Source: Nesterenkonia sp. F
GTDB taxonomy: Bacteria > Actinomycetota > Actinomycetes > Actinomycetales > Micrococcaceae
DNA: 32,911 nt
NCBI RefSeq assembly: GCF_000220985.1
Contig: NZ_AFRW01000088.1
Coordinates: forward strand, 1 to 32,911
Direction: 5' to 3'
Shown here: positions 29,059 through 32,911 of the stretch, one piece after another
Layout: each line of letters starts with the position of its first letter
Position numbering within the stretch: the first letter of the stretch is position 1
Made by a program: the position numbers and the translations under genes
The notes under the pieces: generated by a model
What the model was told of the DNA's origin: nothing
The model's database searches: none
The model's input: only the letters and a program-made list of their open reading frames with translations

Positions 29059-32000
29059 TCAGCCCTCGGCCGGGTCGAGGACCGCCAGCAGATCGCCGCC
29101 GTCGACCTGCTGGACGCCGTCGATCACCGTGCGTGAGACGGTGCCGGCCACCGGGGCGGTGATCGCGGCCTCCATCTTCATCGCCTCGATGGTGGCGACG
29201 TTCTCCCCGGCTCCGACGACGTCGCCGACGCCGACGACCAGCGTCACCGCCCCGGCGAAGGGCGCGGAGACGTGGCCGGGCCGGCGGGGTCGGCCTTCTC
29301 GGCGCTGCGCACCGTCGCCTCCACGGACGTGTCGCGGACGACCACCTGGCGCGGCTGGCCGTTGAGCGTGCAGACCACAGTCCGCATCCCCTTCTCGTCG
29401 GCCTCGGAGATCGACTGCAGGGTCACCAGCAGGCGCACGCCCCTGCCCAGTGAGATCACGTGCTCCTCGCCCTTGCGCAGCCCGTAGAGGAAGTCGCGGG
29501 TGTGGAGGACCATCACATCGCCGTAGGCGTCGGTCGCGGTCTCGAAGTCCCGCGTCGGGCCGGGGAAGAGCAGGCGGTTCAGCGTCGCCCGCCGGGTCTG
29601 GGAGTCGCCGGCGAGCCCCTCGCGGTCCTCGGCGGAGAGCTCCTCCTCGACCGGGTCGACCGTGCGTCCGCGCAGCGCCTTCGAGCGGAACGGCTCGGGC
29701 CAGCCGCCGGGCGGGTCGCCCAGCTGCCCGGCGAGGAAGCCGATCACCGAGTCCGGCAGGTCGAAGCTGCCCGGGTCGGCCTCGAACGCGGCCGGGTCGA
29801 CGCCCATGCCGACCAGCTGCAGGGCGAGGTCGCCGACGACCTTCGACGACGGGGTGACCTTCACCAGCCGGCCGAGCATGGTGTCGGCGGCGTGGTACAT
29901 CTCCTCGATGTCCTCGAAGCGCTCGGCCAGCCCCAGCGCGGTGGCCTGCTGCCGCAGGTTGGACAGCTGTCCGCCGGGGATCTCGTGCCGGTAGACGCGG
30001 CCCGTCGGGCTCGGCAGCCCCGACTCGAACGGCCGGTAGATCGCCCGCACCGCCTCCCAGTAGGGCTCCATCGAGGCGGCGGCCTCGAGCCCGAGGCCGG
30101 TGTCCCGCTCAGTGTGCTCCAGCGCGGCGACCAGCGCGGAGGCCGGCGGCTGCGAGGTCGTCGAGGCCATCGAGGCGGCGGCGACGTCGACGGCGTCGAC
30201 GCCGGCCTCCGCGGCGGCCAGCAGCGTGGCCAGCTGTCCGCCGGCGGTGTCGTGGGTGTGCAGGTGCACCGGCAGGTCGAAGCGTTCGCGCAGCGCGGTG
30301 ACCAGGACCTTCGCCGCCTGCGGGCGCAGCAGCCCGGCCATGTCCTTGATCGCCAGGATATGCGCCCCGGCCTCGACCATCCGCTCGGCCAGCCCCAGGT
30401 AGTAGTCCAGCGTGTAGAGGTCCTCCGCCGGGTCGGCGAGGTCGCCGGTGTAGCAGATCGCGGCCTCGGCCACGGCCGTGCCGGTCTTCCGCACCGCACG
30501 GATGGCGGGGATGATCTGGTCGACGTCGTTCAGCGCGTCGAAGATCCGGAAGATGTCCACGCCGGTCTCGGCGGCCTCGGCGACGAACGCGTCGGTGACT
30601 TCCAGCGGGTAGGGGTGTAGCCGACCGTGTTCCGTCCGCGCAGCAGCATCTGGATCGGGATGGTGGGCATCTCGGCGCGCAGCAGCGCCAGCCGCCGCCA
30701 CGGGTCCTCGGAGAGGAAGCGCAGCGCGACGTCGTAGGTCGCTCCACCCCAGGCCTCCACCGAGAGCAGCCCGGGCATCACGTGGGAGAGCGCGGGGGCG
30801 GCGGCGAGCAGGTCCCGGGTGCGCACCCGGGTGGCCAGCAGCGACTGGTGCGCGTCGCGGAAGGTCGTGTCGGTGACCGCCAGCGCCTGCTGGTCGCGCA
30901 GCCGGGCGGCGAAGCCCTCCGGTCCCTCGGCGCGCAGCACGTCCCGCCAGCCGGCGGGCTTCGCATGCGACGAAGGTCCGTCGAAGGGGCTGCGGTCGGG
31001 CTCGTCGCGCTTGTCGCCGGGGAAGCGCGGCAGCTTGTCCCGCGGGTCGATGCCGTCGATCCGCGGGCCGTGGGGCCGGTTCACCGTGGTCTCGGCCAGA
31101 TGCTGCAGGACCTTCGTGCCGCGGTCCTTGGACAGGTTCACCCGGGCCAGCTCGGGCCGCCGGTCGATGAAGTCGGTGGCGAAGTCCCCGGCGAGGAAGT
31201 CCTCGTCGTCGAGCACGTTCTTCAGGAACCCGATGTTGGTGGTCACCCCGCGGATGCGGAACTCGGCCAGCGCGCGGCGGGCCCGCCGGATCGCGGTCCG
31301 CCGGTCGCGGCCGCGGCTGGTCAGCTTCACCAGCATCGAGTCGAAGTGCGGGCTGATCTCGGCGCCGTTGTAGACGGTGCCGCCGTCGAGCCGGATGCCC
31401 GAGCCGCCGGCCGAGCGGTAGGCGGTGACCGTGCCGACGTCGGGCCGGAAGTCGTTGCGCGGATCCTCGGTGGTGATGCGGCACTGCATCGCCGCGCCGC
31501 GCACGGTCAGCTCATCCTGGCGGATCTCCAGCTCGGCCAGCGTCGCCCCGGCGGCGATGCGCATCTGGGCGGTGACCAGGTCGACGTCGGTGATCTCCTC
31601 GGTGACGGTGTGCTCGACCTGGATGCGTGGGTTCATCTCGATGAACACGTGCTGGCCGGCGCGCTCGCCGGCGGTGTCCACCAGGAACTCCACCGTGCCG
31701 GCGTTGCGGTAGCCCATGGCCCGCGCGAAGGCGACGGCGTCGCGGAACAGCGCCTGCCGGATCTCCTCGTCGAGCTCCGGCGCCGGGGCCATCTCGACGA
31801 CCTTCTGGTGCCGGCGCTGGATCGAGCAGTCGCGCTCGAAGAGGTGCACCACGTCGCCGGAGGCGTCGGCGAGGACCTGGACCTCGATGTGCCGGGGCCG
31901 CACCACGGCCTGCTCGAGGAAGACCGTCGGATCGCCGAAGGCCGTCTCGGCCTCGCGCATGGCCGCGCCCAGCGCGTCGGGCAGCTCTTCGCGCGTCTCG

Positions 32001-32512
32001 ACCCGCCGCATCCCGCGCCCGCCGCCGCCGGCGACGGCCTTGACGAAGATCGGGAAGCCGATGGACTCGGCGACGCCCACGAGCTCGTCGACGTCGTCGG
32101 AGGGGTCCGAGCTGTCCAGCACCGGCACCCCAGCCTCGCGGGCGGCGCGCAGCGCACGGATCTTGTCGCCGGTGGACTCCAGCACGTCGGCGGGCGGCCC
32201 GATGAAGGCGATGTCGGCCTCCGCGGCGGCGCGGGGCAGCTGCGGATTCTCGGAGAGGAATCCGTAGCCGGGGTAGATGGCGTCGGCGCCGGCCTCGCGG
32301 GCGACGCGGACGATCTCGTCGACGTCGAGGTAGGCGCGGACCGGATGGCCCTCCTCGCCGATGCGGTAGGCCTCGTCGGCCTTCTGGCGATGGTATGAGT
32401 TGCGATCCTCATGCGGGTAGACGGCGACCGTGCCGGCCCCCAGCTCATTGGCGGCGCGGAGACCGCGGATGGCGATCTCTCCGCGGTTGGCGACCAGGAT
32501 CTTGGAGAACAT
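29059..32512 (-). CDS. pyc: pyruvate carboxylase, with two frameshifts in this sequence
   Basis: Biotin enzyme that carboxylates pyruvate to oxaloacetate (anaplerosis); about 1151 residues if repaired, normal length. Order: biotin carboxylase (MFSKILVANRGEIAIRGLRA, KAVAGGGGRGMRR, EMNPRIQVEHTVTE near 294), carboxyltransferase (VTDTTFRDAHQSLLATRVRT, FRIFDALND, later HDTAGGQ), conserved C-domain, and the biotinyl domain with IEAMKMEAAI. Frame break 1: at the four-G run 30612-30615 a base is missing; GYTPTRWKS becomes GYTPYPLEVTDAFV when restored. Frame break 2: at 29278-29280, where restoring one base joins ADPAGP to GHVSAPFAGAVTL. Every domain is otherwise intact, so errors are more likely than gene loss. 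ATG with GAGGAA upstream. Confidence 0.93.
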
Positions 32513-32538
32513 CGTGAGGGGTGTTCCTCTCTGTCGTG

Positions 32539-32592
32539 CCGCACTCCATCGTGCGGACGGCGGACGTCATGCCGACGGCGCGCACCGTCGGC
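32539..32592 (-). other. two stem-loops in the pyc leader
   Basis: CCGCAC/GTGCGG (32539-32544, 32551-32556) and GCCGACGG/CCGTCGGC (32571-32578, 32585-32592) are perfect stems with 6-nt loops, 27-80 nt upstream of the pyc ATG. A 10-bp palindrome ACGGTACCGT follows at 32602-32611. Possible leader control or operator. Confidence 0.4.
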
Positions 32593-32717
32593 AGTACAGG
32601 CACGGTACCGTCTCGGCGTCGGCGTCGCCCGTGATCCTCGACACATCTTCGCATCGGAGGGACCCTCGCCGAAACGCCGGAATCGCGCGGAATCATGCCG
32701 GTCCAAGCCGTTGCGCG

Positions 32718-32726
32718 TGGTAAGTT
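32718..32726 (+). promoter_or_regulatory. extended -10 promoter of the HU gene
   Basis: TGGTAAGTT contains TGn and a TAAGTT hexamer. Start would be near 32733, giving a 55-nt leader. No clear -35. Confidence 0.5.
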
Positions 32727-32739
32727 GCCGTCCTGAAAG

Positions 32740-32755
32740 CCCCGGCATGCCGGGG
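32740..32755. repeat. 16-bp palindrome in the HU leader
   Basis: CCCCGGCATGCCGGGG, perfect; contains the same 14-bp palindrome as 16981-16994. It falls just after the predicted start of transcription, where it could be an operator or a leader hairpin. Confidence 0.6.
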
Positions 32756-32787
32756 ACTGCCACCGAACCAGTCCAGGAGGACACACC

Positions 32788-32911
32788 ATGGCTATGAACC
32801 GCAGCGAGCTCGTCGCAGCCGTCGCCGAGAAGTCCGGCAACTCCCAGGCCGCCGTCAACGGCGTGCTGGACGCGGTCTTCGAGGTCTTCACCTCGCAGGT
32901 CTCGCAGGGTG
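32788..32911 (+). CDS. HU-family DNA-binding protein, N-terminal part (3' end outside window)
   Basis: The visible 41 codons begin MAMNRSELVAAVAEKSGNSQ and continue into AAVNGVLDAVFEVFTSQV, the helix-turn-helix-like dimerisation start of HU/IHF proteins. The ATG at 32788 has a strong CCAGGAGG site. The DNA-binding arm and any lysine-rich C-terminal tail (as in actinobacterial HupB) lie outside the window, so which HU type it is cannot be said. Divergent from pyc across 275 bp. Confidence 0.88.
   Translation, partial: MAMNRSELVAAVAEKSGNSQAAVNGVLDAVFEVFTSQVSQG

Overview
The window is a GC-rich (about 70%), gene-dense stretch of chromosome. The translations are actinobacterial in character: a cysteine-free rpmB-rpmG-rpsN ribosomal protein cluster, a GlnR-like atypical OmpR-family regulator, an LAXTG (class E sortase type) surface protein, alanine dehydrogenase and pyruvate carboxylase. 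A member of the Micrococcales is the best guess; no genus can be named from the sequence alone. No rRNA, tRNA, insertion sequence, prophage, integrase or CRISPR array was recognised.

Layout. 1-1786 (+): the end of a 3-hydroxyisobutyryl-CoA hydrolase gene overlapping an enoyl-CoA hydratase gene (valine/acyl-CoA catabolism), then a small membrane protein. 1797-4774 (-): an AMP-forming acyl-CoA synthetase and alanine dehydrogenase. 5025-7656 (+): a DUF456 membrane protein, an atypical OmpR-family regulator, a hotdog thioesterase and a frameshifted DoxX protein. 7728-10317 (-): an LAFTG-anchored acidic surface protein and an aldo/keto reductase. 10601-11122 (+): ferritin.

11235-19948 is the most interesting segment. 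It is a divergent, apparently self-contained catabolic locus around one intergenic region. Leftward run two Asp/Glu-racemase (maleate isomerase/arylmalonate decarboxylase) family proteins and an FCD-type GntR regulator. Rightward run a D-2-hydroxyacid dehydrogenase, an amidase-signature hydrolase, a DUF3830 protein and a large FAD/Fe-S D-2-hydroxyacid dehydrogenase, frameshifted in this sequence. A perfect 20-bp palindrome in the divergent region overlaps a good -35 element, and a near copy lies in front of the regulator gene. I do not recognise the substrate; the enzyme set suggests an amide converted to a dicarboxylate or 2-hydroxyacid and then oxidised.

19980-25495: a PAP2-type phosphatase lipoprotein (-), a small membrane protein (-), a BadF/BadG-type sugar kinase (+) overlapping by 4 nt a Pif1-like helicase that carries a DnaQ-like region and a C-terminal BRCT domain. 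25496-25951 is a gene-free region that looks like a long leader or small RNA ahead of rpmB-rpmG-rpsN (25952-26663). 26794-27675: a Tat/lipobox SGNH esterase (+). 27781-32512 (-): a Nudix hydrolase, an ASCH-domain protein and pyruvate carboxylase with two frameshifts. 32788-32911: the start of an HU gene (+), cut by the window end.

Four single-base frameshifts, all at or beside G/C runs, break three otherwise intact conserved genes (doxX-like, FAD/Fe-S dehydrogenase, pyc twice). Residual indel errors in the assembly explain this better than three independent pseudogenes. Several intergenic regions carry long, often perfect inverted repeats that most likely act as terminators.
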